Positions 24,511 to 35,431 of a stretch of DNA of 42,889 nt are shown here, one piece after another. The stretch's first letter is position 1; each line of letters begins with the position of its first letter. A model generated the notes under the pieces. It searched no databases. It saw only the letters and a list, made by a program, of their open reading frames with translations, and was not told where the DNA came from. The translations under genes were made by a program, and so were the position numbers. The stretch is from positions 1 to 42,889 of the forward strand of contig JABDQM010000074.1 in NCBI GenBank assembly GCA_013042315.1, in the 5' to 3' direction. This DNA is from Flavobacteriaceae bacterium. Lineage in GTDB: Bacteria > Bacteroidota > Bacteroidia > Flavobacteriales > Flavobacteriaceae.

Positions 24511-24526
24511 TTCAAAAAATCCTAAA

Positions 24527-26146
24527 ATGAAAAAAATACTTTTCTTCACCTGCATTGCATTTTTATTTGCTTGTGAAACTACCGAACAGGCAGACTTACT
24601 ACTCATAAATGCTCAAGTATATACCGTAAATGACTCATTTGATACAGCTGAGGCCCTCGCAGTAAGCGGAGGTAAAATCATAGCCGTTGGAACTACTGAT
24701 GAAATTCAGAAAAAGTACAAAGCCGATGAGGTCATCGATGCCGAAGGTAAAACAGTTGTTCCCGGACTGATAGATGCCCATTGCCATTTCTATGGTCTTG
24801 GTCTCAATCAATTGAAGGTAGATCTGGTAGGCACTGGCAGTTTTGAAGAAGTCTTAGAGCGAGTAAAGAATTTTCAGGAGCAGAACCCGTCCAATTTTAT
24901 TCAGGGCAGGGGATGGGATCAAAACGACTGGGAAGTAAAGGAATTTCCTACTAAAGAAGAACTGGATGCCTTATTCCCGGATACTCCTGTGGCTCTCGAG
25001 AGGGTAGATGGGCACGCGTATTTGGTTAATCAAAAGGCACTCGATCTCGCGGGAATAAGTGAAACAACCGAAGTTGAGGGTGGCGAGATTATTAAGCGTA
25101 ATGGGGAGATAACCGGGGTGCTGGTAGACAATCCAATGGCAATGATAGATAAAATTGCTCCTCCGCCTACCCTAGAAATGAATATTAAGGCCTTGAAAGA
25201 TGCAGAAGATATTTGCTTGGATTATGGCCTTACCACGGTAAACGATGCCGGTCTGAACCGAGAAACCATAGAACTCATAGACAGCCTGCAACAAAATGGA
25301 GATCTTTCCATAAGGGTATATGCAATGGTTAGTAATTCTCCGGATGATGTGAATTATTTCCTGGACAAAGGAATTGTGAAAACAGATCGCCTCAATGTGA
25401 GATCTGTAAAGGTATATGGCGATGGGGCCCTGGGGTCAAGGGGTGCTGCATTGCGACAGCCCTATTCAGATCAGCCGGGTCATTTTGGAGCCATGGTTAC
25501 ACCGATAGCGGATATTGAAGCCCTGGCCGTGCAGATAGCTGCATCAGATTATCAAATGAATACACATGCTATTGGAGATTCTGCAAATATCGCGGTCTTG
25601 CGTGCCTACAAAAAGGCATTGGAAGGCAAGGAAGACCGACGATGGAAAATTGAACACGCCCAGGTAATATCTACAGAAGATTTCGATTATTTTGAGGAAG
25701 GTATCATCCCTTCAATTCAGCCTACCCACGCTACAAGTGATATGTACTGGGCCGAAGACAGATTAGGACCAAACAGGGTAAAGGGAGCCTACGCTTTTAA
25801 AACACTCTTAGACAAGGCAGGTACGGTGGCCCTGGGGACCGATTTCCCAGTGGAACAGGTGAGTCCGTTCCTCACATTTTACGCGGCAGTAGCCAGAAAA
25901 GATACAGCCGGATACCCCGAAGGAGGCTTTCAAATGAAAGATGCCTTATCCAGAGAGGAGACACTAAAAGGAATGACCCTGTGGGCGGCGTATTCAAATT
26001 TTGAGGAAGACGAAAAAGGTAGTTTGGAAGTGGGTAAGGTTGCAGATTTTGTGATCTTAAGTGATGACATTATGAGTGTACCGTCGGAGGCTATTCCAAA
26101 TTTGGAAGCGGAACAAGTTTTTGTCAATGGAGTAAAAAAGAAATAA
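24527..26146 (+). CDS. Lipoprotein amidohydrolase (YtcJ-like, Amidohydro_3)
   Basis: The 539-residue protein has a lipoprotein signal peptide (LFAC, Cys16), so it would be tethered to a membrane outside the cytosol. The TIM-barrel amidohydrolase pattern is clear: VVPGLIDAHCHFYGLG (first metal HxH), the beta-strand block VKVYGDGALGSRGAAL, MNTHAIGDSAN, KIEHAQVIS and ALGTDFPVEQVSPF. This matches the YtcJ/metal-dependent hydrolase subgroup, several members of which are annotated as N-substituted formamide deformylases; the actual substrate is unknown. A C-terminal strand (GKVADFVILSDDI) completes the fold. It is a single gene with a hairpin terminator shared with the convergent DUF2911 gene. Confidence 0.9.
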   Translation: MKKILFFTCIAFLFACETTEQADLLLINAQVYTVNDSFDTAEALAVSGGKIIAVGTTDEIQKKYKADEVIDAEGKTVVPGLIDAHCHFYGLGLNQLKVDLVGTGSFEEVLERVKNFQEQNPSNFIQGRGWDQNDWEVKEFPTKEELDALFPDTPVALERVDGHAYLVNQKALDLAGISETTEVEGGEIIKRNGEITGVLVDNPMAMIDKIAPPPTLEMNIKALKDAEDICLDYGLTTVNDAGLNRETIELIDSLQQNGDLSIRVYAMVSNSPDDVNYFLDKGIVKTDRLNVRSVKVYGDGALGSRGAALRQPYSDQPGHFGAMVTPIADIEALAVQIAASDYQMNTHAIGDSANIAVLRAYKKALEGKEDRRWKIEHAQVISTEDFDYFEEGIIPSIQPTHATSDMYWAEDRLGPNRVKGAYAFKTLLDKAGTVALGTDFPVEQVSPFLTFYAAVARKDTAGYPEGGFQMKDALSREETLKGMTLWAAYSNFEEDEKGSLEVGKVADFVILSDDIMSVPSEAIPNLEAEQVFVNGVKKK

Positions 26147-26153
26147 AGGAGCA

Positions 26154-26186
26154 TAAAAAAAGCCGAAGTGTTAGCTTCGGCTTTTG
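26154..26186. terminator. Bidirectional terminator between amidohydrolase and DUF2911 genes
   Basis: AAGCCGAAG (26160-26168), loop TGTTAG, CTTCGGCTT (26175-26183), preceded by an A-run and followed by T residues, so it can act in both directions. Confidence 0.9.
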
Positions 26187-26203
26187 CAATTCTTTATTTT
26201 AAC

Positions 26204-26749
26204 TTACATCACGAAAGAAATCGGGACCGCAACTCGGGTGGTTCCCCAACCCATAATTAGGTGCACTCCGTTATCAACTTCCTTAAAGGTCATTGAAAAT
26301 GCTTCCAATGAATCCGATCCTGAAGAAACCATTCCTTTTACTCTGGCAACATCTCCGGATTCATCGTAGAAATACGATCCCCACTGATTTAAATTTTTAT
26401 TGAGTATCACAGTCCACCCGTCTTCACCAGGAATAGTAAAAAGGGAATAAGTACCTGCATCAACTTTTTCTCCGCCTATAGTAGCGCCTTTATAAAAAGT
26501 AATTTCGGCTGCTTCATTAGCGCCTGTTCTCCAAACTTTTCCGGCAGGAGCGAGATCACTGATAGATCGGTCTTTAAGTTGGGGTCTGCTGTAGATCACC
26601 CTGACTGCTTTATTAGAATTTTTGTAATCGGAAGGATAGGAAGCCATATCCATTGGACTTTTGTCCATTCCACTGAAATCTTGTGCTACGGCTTCACCCG
26701 AAAAAACAAGGGCGCAAACCAGTAAAGTAAGTGTAAGTACATTTTTCAT
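26204..26749 (-). CDS. DUF2911 family exported protein
   Basis: The 181-residue protein has a signal peptide (about 1-22, ending SGEAVA) and the DUF2911 pattern: VRVIYSRPQLKDRSI, GKVWRTGANEAAEITFYKGATIGGEKVDAGTYSLFTIP, and WTVILNKNLNQWGSYFYDE. The function of this family is not established; members are secreted proteins common in Bacteroidota. There is no lipobox. The gene stands alone on the minus strand, with a 241-nt divergent gap to asnB. No canonical TAnnTTTG box was seen upstream. It shares its terminator with the amidohydrolase gene. Confidence 0.9.
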   Translation of the reverse strand: MKNVLTLTLLVCALVFSGEAVAQDFSGMDKSPMDMASYPSDYKNSNKAVRVIYSRPQLKDRSISDLAPAGKVWRTGANEAAEITFYKGATIGGEKVDAGTYSLFTIPGEDGWTVILNKNLNQWGSYFYDESGDVARVKGMVSSGSDSLEAFSMTFKEVDNGVHLIMGWGTTRVAVPISFVM

Positions 26750-26990
26750 AAGTATCGATTTTTAGTTCCCTCAAAGCTAATGGCTTCAAGCGTCTAATTT
26801 TTATAAAGAGTCGTTAAAATTTGTGCTACTTACATTTTCAGGCCAAAGTAATCGATTAGGAAAAATATGGTATAATAATTACTAAAAATAGATCATTATA
26901 CTTATAGTATGTAATCAATTATGCTTTTTATGTTTTCTAATTAAAAGTATTGGATCATCTTTGTCTGATCTTATACTAAAGAAGAGTTGT

Positions 26991-28661
26991 ATGTGCGGAA
27001 TAGTTTGTGCCTTTGATATTAAAGAGAGTAGTGAGGTTTTACGGCCTCAATTATTGGAAATGTCCAAAAAAGTGAGGCACCGTGGCCCGGACTGGAGTGG
27101 TATTTATTCTGATGACAAAGCCATTCTGGCCCATGAGCGTCTTGCCATTGTTGACCCGGCCTCAGGGAAGCAGCCTTTGCTCAGTCCTGATGGCACCATG
27201 GTCCTGGCGGCAAATGGCGAAATCTATAACCATCGTGAGCTGCGGAAACAGTTTGAAGGAAATTACGCGTTCAGGACGGAATCGGATTGTGAGGTAATCC
27301 TGGCCTTGTATCAGAAAAAGGGCCCTGCCTTTCTCGATGAGATGAACGGGATTTTTGGATTTGCTATTTACGATGCTGTAAAGGACAGCTATTTTGTAGC
27401 CAGAGATCATATGGGAATAATTCCATTGTATATGGGATGGGACAAGAATGGTACATTCTACGTGGCTTCAGAGTTAAAAGCCTTGGAAGGAACGTGTACA
27501 AAAATTGAACTCTTCCCCCCGGGGCACTACCTGCACTCTGATGACGGGGAATTAAAGCAGTGGTATTCCCGCGATTGGATGGAATACGATGCCGTAAAAG
27601 ATAATGAAACCAGTATTGAAGAGATACGCGATGCCTTGGAAGCGGCTGTACACCGCCAGCTGATGTCTGACGTTCCTTACGGGGTGCTTTTATCGGGCGG
27701 ACTCGATTCTTCGGTCACTTCGGCAATAGCCAAGAAATTTGCACAAAAAAGGATCGAATCTGACGATACTACAGAAGCCTGGTGGCCACAGTTACACTCT
27801 TTTTCGGTTGGCCTTGAAGGCTCGCCCGACCTGGCAGCAGCCAGAAAGGTAGCGGACCAGATCGGTACTGTTCACCACGAGATCAAGTTTACCATCCAGG
27901 AAGGCTTAGATGCCATAAAAGATGTGATTTACAACCTGGAAACTTATGATATTACCACCATAAGGGCGTCAACTCCTATGTACCTTATGGCCAGAGTGAT
28001 CAAATCTATGGGGATTAAAATGGTCTTGTCAGGGGAGGGAGCTGATGAATTGTTTGGGGGCTATCTCTACTTTCACAAGGCCCCGAATGAAAAGGAATTT
28101 CACGAAGAAACGGTAAGAAAGCTTCAAAAACTCCACATGTATGATTGTCTAAGGGCCAATAAATCTCTCGCTGCCTGGGGAATAGAGGGAAGAGTCCCTT
28201 TCCTCGACAAAGAATTTATGGATGTGGCCATGCGGATCAATCCAAAGGATAAAATGATCAACGGAGAACGTATGGAAAAATGGGTGGTGCGAAAGGCCTT
28301 CGAGTCCTACCTGCCCGAAAGTGTTGCCTGGAGACAGAAAGAACAATTCTCTGATGGTGTGGGTTATAGTTGGATAGACACGTTGAAGGAGGTAGTTGCA
28401 AAGGAGGTTAGTGATGAACAATTGGCGAATGCCAAATTCCGATTCCCCATCCAGACTCCTTCCTCAAAAGAAGAATTCTACTACCGCGCAATTTTTGAGT
28501 CGCACTTCCCCTCTGATGCCGCTGCACTTTGCGTACCTCAGGAGGCCTCTGTTGCCTGTAGTACAAAAACCGCTCTTGAATGGGATGAGGCGTTTAAGAA
28601 TATGAACGATCCATCGGGCAGAGCCGTGGCTATGGTCCATGAAGATGCCTATGTAAAATAA
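26991..28661 (+). CDS. asnB: Asparagine synthetase B (glutamine-hydrolysing)
   Basis: The start is moved from 26961 to the ATG at 26991 because it yields MCGIVCAF with the nucleophile Cys2 exposed after Met removal, as the class-II glutaminase domain requires. The 556-residue protein has the glutaminase part (1-200: RHRGPDWSGIY, LAHERLAIVD, ANGEIYNH, ESDCEVILALY). The synthetase domain follows, with the PP-loop GVLLSGGLDSSVTSAIA, SVGLEGSPDLAAARKVA and LSGEGADELFGGY. It makes asparagine from aspartate, glutamine and ATP in the cytosol. The length equals the E. coli AsnB type. It is a single-gene unit with a strong hairpin terminator. The -7 region CATCTTTG (26956-26963) is one base from consensus. 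Confidence 0.96.
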   Translation: MCGIVCAFDIKESSEVLRPQLLEMSKKVRHRGPDWSGIYSDDKAILAHERLAIVDPASGKQPLLSPDGTMVLAANGEIYNHRELRKQFEGNYAFRTESDCEVILALYQKKGPAFLDEMNGIFGFAIYDAVKDSYFVARDHMGIIPLYMGWDKNGTFYVASELKALEGTCTKIELFPPGHYLHSDDGELKQWYSRDWMEYDAVKDNETSIEEIRDALEAAVHRQLMSDVPYGVLLSGGLDSSVTSAIAKKFAQKRIESDDTTEAWWPQLHSFSVGLEGSPDLAAARKVADQIGTVHHEIKFTIQEGLDAIKDVIYNLETYDITTIRASTPMYLMARVIKSMGIKMVLSGEGADELFGGYLYFHKAPNEKEFHEETVRKLQKLHMYDCLRANKSLAAWGIEGRVPFLDKEFMDVAMRINPKDKMINGERMEKWVVRKAFESYLPESVAWRQKEQFSDGVGYSWIDTLKEVVAKEVSDEQLANAKFRFPIQTPSSKEEFYYRAIFESHFPSDAAALCVPQEASVACSTKTALEWDEAFKNMNDPSGRAVAMVHEDAYVK

Positions 28662-28702
28662 ACTAATCTCAAATGGATTAGGTTTTGAATTGAATTTGCA
28701 GG

Positions 28703-28726
28703 AAGCACCCCGATGGGTGCTTTTTT
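28703..28726. terminator. Terminator after asnB
   Basis: AAGCACCC (28703-28710), loop CGAT, GGGTGCTT (28715-28722) and a T-run. The convergent transporter gene ends at 28749, so it may also serve that gene weakly, as there is no long A-run on its left. Confidence 0.88.
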
Positions 28727-28748
28727 GATTTCTACCTTTTTATCGTTA

Positions 28749-30194
28749 TTATAAAAAAACGAAGGTGAGTATCACCACGGCTGAAATAATCAGCGGGCCT
28801 AAAATTCCCAGGATCAGACCTCCAAACCTGAAGTCCTTCTGCTCTAGCCTTCCCGTACTATACGCAATGGCATTAGGAGGTGTAGATATTGGAAGGAATA
28901 GGGCTGTAGAGGCACTAAGGCCTATCACCAATGGCAAAACAATAGGATTCTGATAGGTGAGAATGATCCCGAGGGGGATCAGCACCGTAGCCGCAGCCGT
29001 ATTGCTCATTACATTCGAAAGAAAGACGGTTAAAAAGGCGAAAAGCAACACGAGGATAAAAAAGTTGAGGTCAAATCTCGCGATCTTTTCCACGTAAAAA
29101 TCAGCTAAACCGGTTTCTTTGATGGCCAGTCCCAAGGCTAACCCCCCTGCGACAAGCATAAGAGTGTCCCAGGGCAGCTTTCGGACGTCATCCGCGGTTA
29201 CGATCCCTGTCATTGTCAAAAGGATAATGGGCAGCAAGGAGACCACAGAAGCCGGAATGCCGTGTAGCTTCTCCGTAAGCCATAATAAAAGGGTCAGGGA
29301 CAAAACTCCGATCACAATTCGTTTTTTTATCCTCTCAAAACGAAAGGATTCACTATCCGGCATTGTGGTATCTGCCTCAATAGCTATCTCAATTTTATCG
29401 CGTTTGGGAATATATTTCTTTGAGAGCAGGTACCAAAATAGGACGGTTAGGATCAATGCCAGGGGAAACCCAATCATCATCCACTCCAGAAAGCCAATAT
29501 CAATTCCGTGATTATTCAATGCTTCAATAGCAATGGCATTTGGAGGAGAGCCGATGAGGGTGCCCATTCCACCGATGGTTGCTGCCCCTGCAATCCCGAT
29601 CAGTATGGCTTTAGACATTGGGGCTGACTTTTCTATGGTATTCAGGAAGGGAAGTACAGAAGCAACCATCATAGCTGTAGTGGCCGTATTAGACATGATC
29701 ATTGAGAATAGCGCAGTGGTGAGCATTAATCCCAGGAGCACCCTTTTAGGCGAAGTTCCCATTCTGGAAACACTCATCCTAAATACCACCTTGTCTAGCT
29801 GGGTTTTACTCATGGCTTCTGCGATAAAAAAACCACCGAGCATAAGCCAAATTACACTACTCGACCATGAATTGATGTAGCCGATATAGTGTTCTCTTAC
29901 ATTGTCCGGATCTACATTGGAATAATGACTGTTCATGGCAAAGATGAGGAACCCAAATACCAATAGACCAACTGCAAAAGGGGGAATGGCTTCGGTCACC
30001 CATAGTCCGATCGCCAAAAAGAGGAGGAAAAGCACATAGATCTGTGCCTGATCCAGACTCGGTTCATACATAGCATAGGTAAGGCTAAAGGAAAAAATAA
30101 TACAAAGCAGGAAATAAATGACCCTGCTTTGTACATCGACGACCTTTTGAATGTGTGACATTAGTTTCAGAGAAACACCTCTGGAATCGCTCAT
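28749..30194 (-). CDS. SLC13/DASS-family anion:sodium symporter
   Basis: The 481-residue inner-membrane protein has about 11-13 hydrophobic helices. The two hallmark SNT signatures of the DASS family are present: MSNTATTAMMVASVLPF (first half) and MSNTAAATVLIPLGIIL (second half), each followed by a proline-containing hairpin element (LIGSPPNAIA and ISTPPNAIAYSTG). Family members carry dicarboxylates, citrate or sulfate with sodium; the substrate here is not determined. The first Met is used, though a second Met at residue 12 is possible. It stands alone, divergent from gyrB with a 329-nt gap. Confidence 0.9.
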   Translation of the reverse strand: MSDSRGVSLKLMSHIQKVVDVQSRVIYFLLCIIFSFSLTYAMYEPSLDQAQIYVLFLLFLAIGLWVTEAIPPFAVGLLVFGFLIFAMNSHYSNVDPDNVREHYIGYINSWSSSVIWLMLGGFFIAEAMSKTQLDKVVFRMSVSRMGTSPKRVLLGLMLTTALFSMIMSNTATTAMMVASVLPFLNTIEKSAPMSKAILIGIAGAATIGGMGTLIGSPPNAIAIEALNNHGIDIGFLEWMMIGFPLALILTVLFWYLLSKKYIPKRDKIEIAIEADTTMPDSESFRFERIKKRIVIGVLSLTLLLWLTEKLHGIPASVVSLLPIILLTMTGIVTADDVRKLPWDTLMLVAGGLALGLAIKETGLADFYVEKIARFDLNFFILVLLFAFLTVFLSNVMSNTAAATVLIPLGIILTYQNPIVLPLVIGLSASTALFLPISTPPNAIAYSTGRLEQKDFRFGGLILGILGPLIISAVVILTFVFL

Positions 30195-32461
<2,267 letters not shown>

Positions 32462-32480
32462 AAAATAGCATTACACAACA

Positions 32481-32509
32481 AAAACTCGTGCCCGTGGTAC
32501 GAGTTTTTT
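32481..32509. terminator. Terminator after gyrB
   Basis: AAAACTCGT (32481-32489) pairs with ACGAGTTTT (32499-32507), with an inner GCC/GGT extension and a T-run. The stem is about 12 bp. Confidence 0.88.
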
Positions 32510-32533
32510 AGTTTTAGGCAAAATTTAATCGAT

Positions 32534-33547
32534 ATGAAAAAACTATTGTTTGCAATGATGGGGTTTTGTGTTCTGGCAGTACAGGCACAATCCGATGCCA
32601 ACGACCTTTTTGCGGCCGGGGTAGAGGATGCAGAGACCTTTATGAATGACTATCTCGCCCCCGTATCTGAAGGGGCTATTTACAGTATTGCCGGCTCCTG
32701 GTTCAATACAGGAGACGCTAAACCTCTTGGAGGATTTGAAGTTTCCATAATCGGGAATATTACCGGATTCAAGAACAAAGAAGACAAAAAGACTTTTATA
32801 CTCAATACCGCAGACTATCAGAATTTGCAGTTTGTAGATGGAAGTACCACTAAAACTGTTTCTTCGGCCCTCGGTGATATTGAAGGTGTAAGGGTATTTG
32901 TAGAAGCTGAGGTTGCACCCGGCGTAACATCCAGGGAGGAATTCGATCTGCCTTCCGGTTTAGCGGCTGAAGATATTAATTTCATTCCCTCCGGATTTAT
33001 CCAGGGAAGTGTTGGCCTGATCAAGGGCACTGAAATCAAAGCGCGATTCCTGCCTAAGATCGACACGGATGATGTCGCTATTAGTCTTATCGGTGTTGGG
33101 ATTCAGCACGAATTCACCAAGCACTTGCCCGCAGATAAAATATTACCCGTGGCCATATCCGGAGTAATTGGATATACCAATATCAAGGGAACATATGACT
33201 TTACAGATACGAGTATCATTGCCGGATCTGACCAAAGAATTGACGCCAAGATCAATACCTGGGTTTTTCAGGCCGTAGTTTCTACCAAACTTCCAGTAAT
33301 CAATTTTTACGGGAGTTTAGGGTATCTGTCAGGGAAGTCTGAAACAGCCATCCTGGGTACTTATGATGTGCAGTCGGGCCCTTTCCAGGAATCGTATACC
33401 GATCCCTTTACATTAAACAAGGACGCTAGCGGAGTTACGGCGAATGTCGGAACTAAAATCAAGCTCGGCTTTTTCCGATTACACGCCGATTACACTTTAG
33501 CTGAATTTAATAATTTTTCTTTCGGACTTAGCTTTGGCTTCAGGTAG
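32534..33547 (+). CDS. Exported beta-rich protein, DUF6588-like
   Basis: The 337-residue protein has a signal peptide (MKKLLFAMMGFCVLAVQAQ). The body begins DANDLFAAGVEDAETFMNDYLAPVSEGAIYS and continues with regularly spaced beta-strands (FEVSIIGNITGF, AISLIGVGIQHEFTK, INFYGSLGYLSGK). It ends in FSFGLSFGFR, so it looks like an outer-membrane or porin-like barrel. The sequence resembles what is now called the DUF6588 family, but that family has no known function and I give the name with moderate confidence. It sits 70 nt after gyrB beyond the terminator, so it is a separate unit, and shares a long hairpin with a convergent small gene. Confidence 0.8.
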   Translation: MKKLLFAMMGFCVLAVQAQSDANDLFAAGVEDAETFMNDYLAPVSEGAIYSIAGSWFNTGDAKPLGGFEVSIIGNITGFKNKEDKKTFILNTADYQNLQFVDGSTTKTVSSALGDIEGVRVFVEAEVAPGVTSREEFDLPSGLAAEDINFIPSGFIQGSVGLIKGTEIKARFLPKIDTDDVAISLIGVGIQHEFTKHLPADKILPVAISGVIGYTNIKGTYDFTDTSIIAGSDQRIDAKINTWVFQAVVSTKLPVINFYGSLGYLSGKSETAILGTYDVQSGPFQESYTDPFTLNKDASGVTANVGTKIKLGFFRLHADYTLAEFNNFSFGLSFGFR

Positions 33548-33570
33548 GACAAGACGGATTTAAACATAAA

Positions 33571-33601
33571 AAAACAGCCTTCCAAGTGGAAGGCTGTTTT
33601 C
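33571..33601. terminator. Strong bidirectional terminator
   Basis: AAAACAGCCTTCC (33571-33583), loop AAGT, GGAAGGCTGTTTT (33588-33600): a perfect 13-bp stem with A and T ends. It is the strongest hairpin in the window and serves two convergent genes. Confidence 0.93.
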
Positions 33602-33631
33602 AATTTAAGGGGATAAAAGCAGGGTAATTTT

Positions 33632-34003
33632 TTATTCTCTCTGGGCAACCACGTTGCCTAAAATATCTTCCAGAACAGTTCCTTCATCAGAATTCTTTAG
33701 ACTTACCTGATGTGCAGGCATATCCGTACCGGGATAGGAAATGGTGTAGATGCCCTGATCCAGTGACCAGCTAAAGTCGGTTTTAACCGATAATTGATTC
33801 CCATCATATGAGTGGTATCGCCCTAGGTAAACATCGTTAAAAATCCATTCTTGCCGATTTGATTGCCTCCCGGTCTCAGAGTTTTCGGCAAATTCAATTT
33901 TCGACCATATTCCGATGATGGGATCGTTGTTCTCTGGGATTCGGGTACAATTACTCACCGAGATAATGGTGACAATGGCCATGAGGGAAAATAGCTTTTT
34001 CAA
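33632..34003 (-). CDS. Small lipocalin-like lipoprotein
   Basis: The 123-residue protein has a lipoprotein signal (TIISVSNC, Cys19) and then DPIIGIWSKIEFAENSETG, the Gly-x-Trp start common to lipocalin-like beta-barrels. Several further beta-strands follow (QEWIFNDVYLGRYHSYDGNQLSVKTDFSWSLDQGIYTISYPG). I can support the lipoprotein call but not a ligand or role. It would be anchored in the inner or outer membrane. It lies alone on the minus strand between the DUF6588-like gene and mdh and shares the 13-bp terminator. Confidence 0.75.
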   Translation of the reverse strand: MKKLFSLMAIVTIISVSNCTRIPENNDPIIGIWSKIEFAENSETGRQSNRQEWIFNDVYLGRYHSYDGNQLSVKTDFSWSLDQGIYTISYPGTDMPAHQVSLKNSDEGTVLEDILGNVVAQRE

Positions 34004-34314
34004 AATGTAGGTTTTTAGATTTGGGATCTGTTGCAGGATGTTAACGGCTCAAAGTCAGCCTGTATTGCCATTTTTCGATGAACAGCACCTTCAATAGCCA
34101 TAATTTCGATAAACGTCATGATAATTCAATAATTAAGAGCATTGTTGGTTTCTGAAAATAATTCCGGAACAACCTAAATATTACTCGTTTGCAGGCGGTC
34201 TAGTACATCAGAATTTCCTATTTTTGCTACTCTTTTGGTCGACAAATAAGTCAGGTAAAACAGGCTGTTCCCGGCTAATGAGGATTGAAGATAACAAGCT
34301 AAAAAAATACAAAC
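34004..34314. other. 311-nt divergent intergenic region upstream of mdh
   Basis: No gene is supported here. The region is AT-rich, with the mdh promoter candidate near its right end (34188-34226). I see no tRNA, riboswitch or repeat array. Small antisense or frame-shadow ORFs were not convincing. Confidence 0.6.
34188..34226 (+). promoter_or_regulatory. Possible promoter for mdh
   Basis: TATTTTTG at 34219-34226 matches TAnnTTTG. The nearest TTTG (34188-34191) is 27 nt upstream, longer than the usual 19-23, so the -33 assignment is weak. The predicted leader would be about 80 nt. Confidence 0.35.
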
Positions 34315-35241
34315 ATGAAAATTACAGTTGTGGGCGCCGGTGCGGTAGGAGCAAGTTGCGCAGAGTACATTGCCATTAAAGATTTTGCTTCAGAAGTAGT
34401 ACTTCTCGATATCAAAGAGGGATACGCAGAAGGAAAGGCCATGGACCTGATGCAAACTGCTTCCCTCAATGGTTTTGATAGTAAAATTACCGGAACAACA
34501 AGCGATTACTCAAAAACTGCGGGCAGTGATATTGCCGTGATTACCTCAGGAATTCCCAGAAAGCCCGGAATGACCAGGGAAGAATTGATAGGAATTAACG
34601 CGGGGATTGTAAAAACCGTGGCTACAAGCCTTATCGAACACTCCCCTGATGTAATTTTAATCGTAGTAAGTAACCCCATGGATACCATGACGTACCTGGT
34701 ACATAAAGTTACGGGATTACCCAAGGAACGCATCATAGGAATGGGTGGAGCCCTGGATAGTGCCAGATTTAAATACAGACTGGCTGAAGCCCTTGAGGCT
34801 CCTATTTCGGATGTAGATGGAATGGTTATCGGGGGTCATAGTGACACCGGAATGGTGCCTTTGGCAAGACATGCCAGCCGGAACAGTGTAAAAGTTTCCG
34901 AGTTCCTTTCCGAAGACCGACTGGCTCAAGTGGTGGAAGATACAAAGGTTGGGGGTGCCACCCTCACCAAATTACTTGGAACCAGCGCATGGTATGCTCC
35001 TGGTGCAGCCGTTTCCGGATTAGTACAAGCTATCGCCTGTGATTTGAAAAAGCTTTTTCCTTGCTCAACCATGCTCAACGGGGAATACGATCTGGACGAC
35101 ATTTGCATTGGCGTACCGGTGATTCTCGGAAAGAACGGGATTGAGAAGATCGTAAAGATCGATCTTAACCAGGCAGAGAAAGATAAAATGCAGGCAAGTG
35201 CAGAGGGTGTAAGAAAAACAAATGGTCTTCTACAATTTTAA
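34315..35241 (+). CDS. mdh: Malate dehydrogenase, LDH-like type
   Basis: The 308-residue protein has the Rossmann turn VGAGAVGAS (6-14), Asp32 for NAD selectivity, and the substrate-binding SGIPRKPGMTREEL (78-91; R82 and R88). It also has VSNPMDTMTYLVHK (118-131), GMGGALDSARF (142-152; D148 and R151) and catalytic His175 in GGHSDTGMVPL. The RKPGM motif distinguishes malate from lactate dehydrogenase. It interconverts malate and oxaloacetate in the TCA cycle. The length is typical of the tetrameric LDH-like MDH common in Bacteroidota and Chlorobi. It is a single gene with its own terminator, located next to secDF by chance. Confidence 0.96.
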   Translation: MKITVVGAGAVGASCAEYIAIKDFASEVVLLDIKEGYAEGKAMDLMQTASLNGFDSKITGTTSDYSKTAGSDIAVITSGIPRKPGMTREELIGINAGIVKTVATSLIEHSPDVILIVVSNPMDTMTYLVHKVTGLPKERIIGMGGALDSARFKYRLAEALEAPISDVDGMVIGGHSDTGMVPLARHASRNSVKVSEFLSEDRLAQVVEDTKVGGATLTKLLGTSAWYAPGAAVSGLVQAIACDLKKLFPCSTMLNGEYDLDDICIGVPVILGKNGIEKIVKIDLNQAEKDKMQASAEGVRKTNGLLQF

Positions 35242-35263
35242 GATGAAGTAATTGATTTATAAG

Positions 35264-35291
35264 AAAGCGTTCCTATTGGAGCGCTTTTTTT
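35264..35291. terminator. Terminator after mdh
   Basis: AAAGCGTTCC (35264-35273), loop TATT, GGAGCGCTTT (35278-35287) and a T-run. One G:T wobble pair is present. Confidence 0.85.
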
Positions 35292-35360
35292 ATGGTATTT
35301 TCCAAGGGAATTTACCCGATATCCCTAGCTCGTATTTAGCCTATAAATCACTCAAATATA

Positions 35361-35391
35361 TTGTCAGTTCCTCTTGGAAATGATATATTTG
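35361..35391 (+). promoter_or_regulatory. Bacteroidota-type promoter for secDF
   Basis: TTG at 35361-35363 is followed after 20 nt by TATATTTG at 35384-35391, matching the -33/-7 consensus and spacing. The leader to the ATG at 35432 would be about 34 nt. Confidence 0.6.
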
Positions 35392-35431
35392 CACGCTATT
35401 TACGGATACCATCAATTAATTCACAACTCAG

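Noticed and set aside
29119-29511. Plus-strand ORFs opposite the DASS transporter gene
   Set aside because: Shadows of a hydrophobic membrane-protein gene, with no independent evidence.
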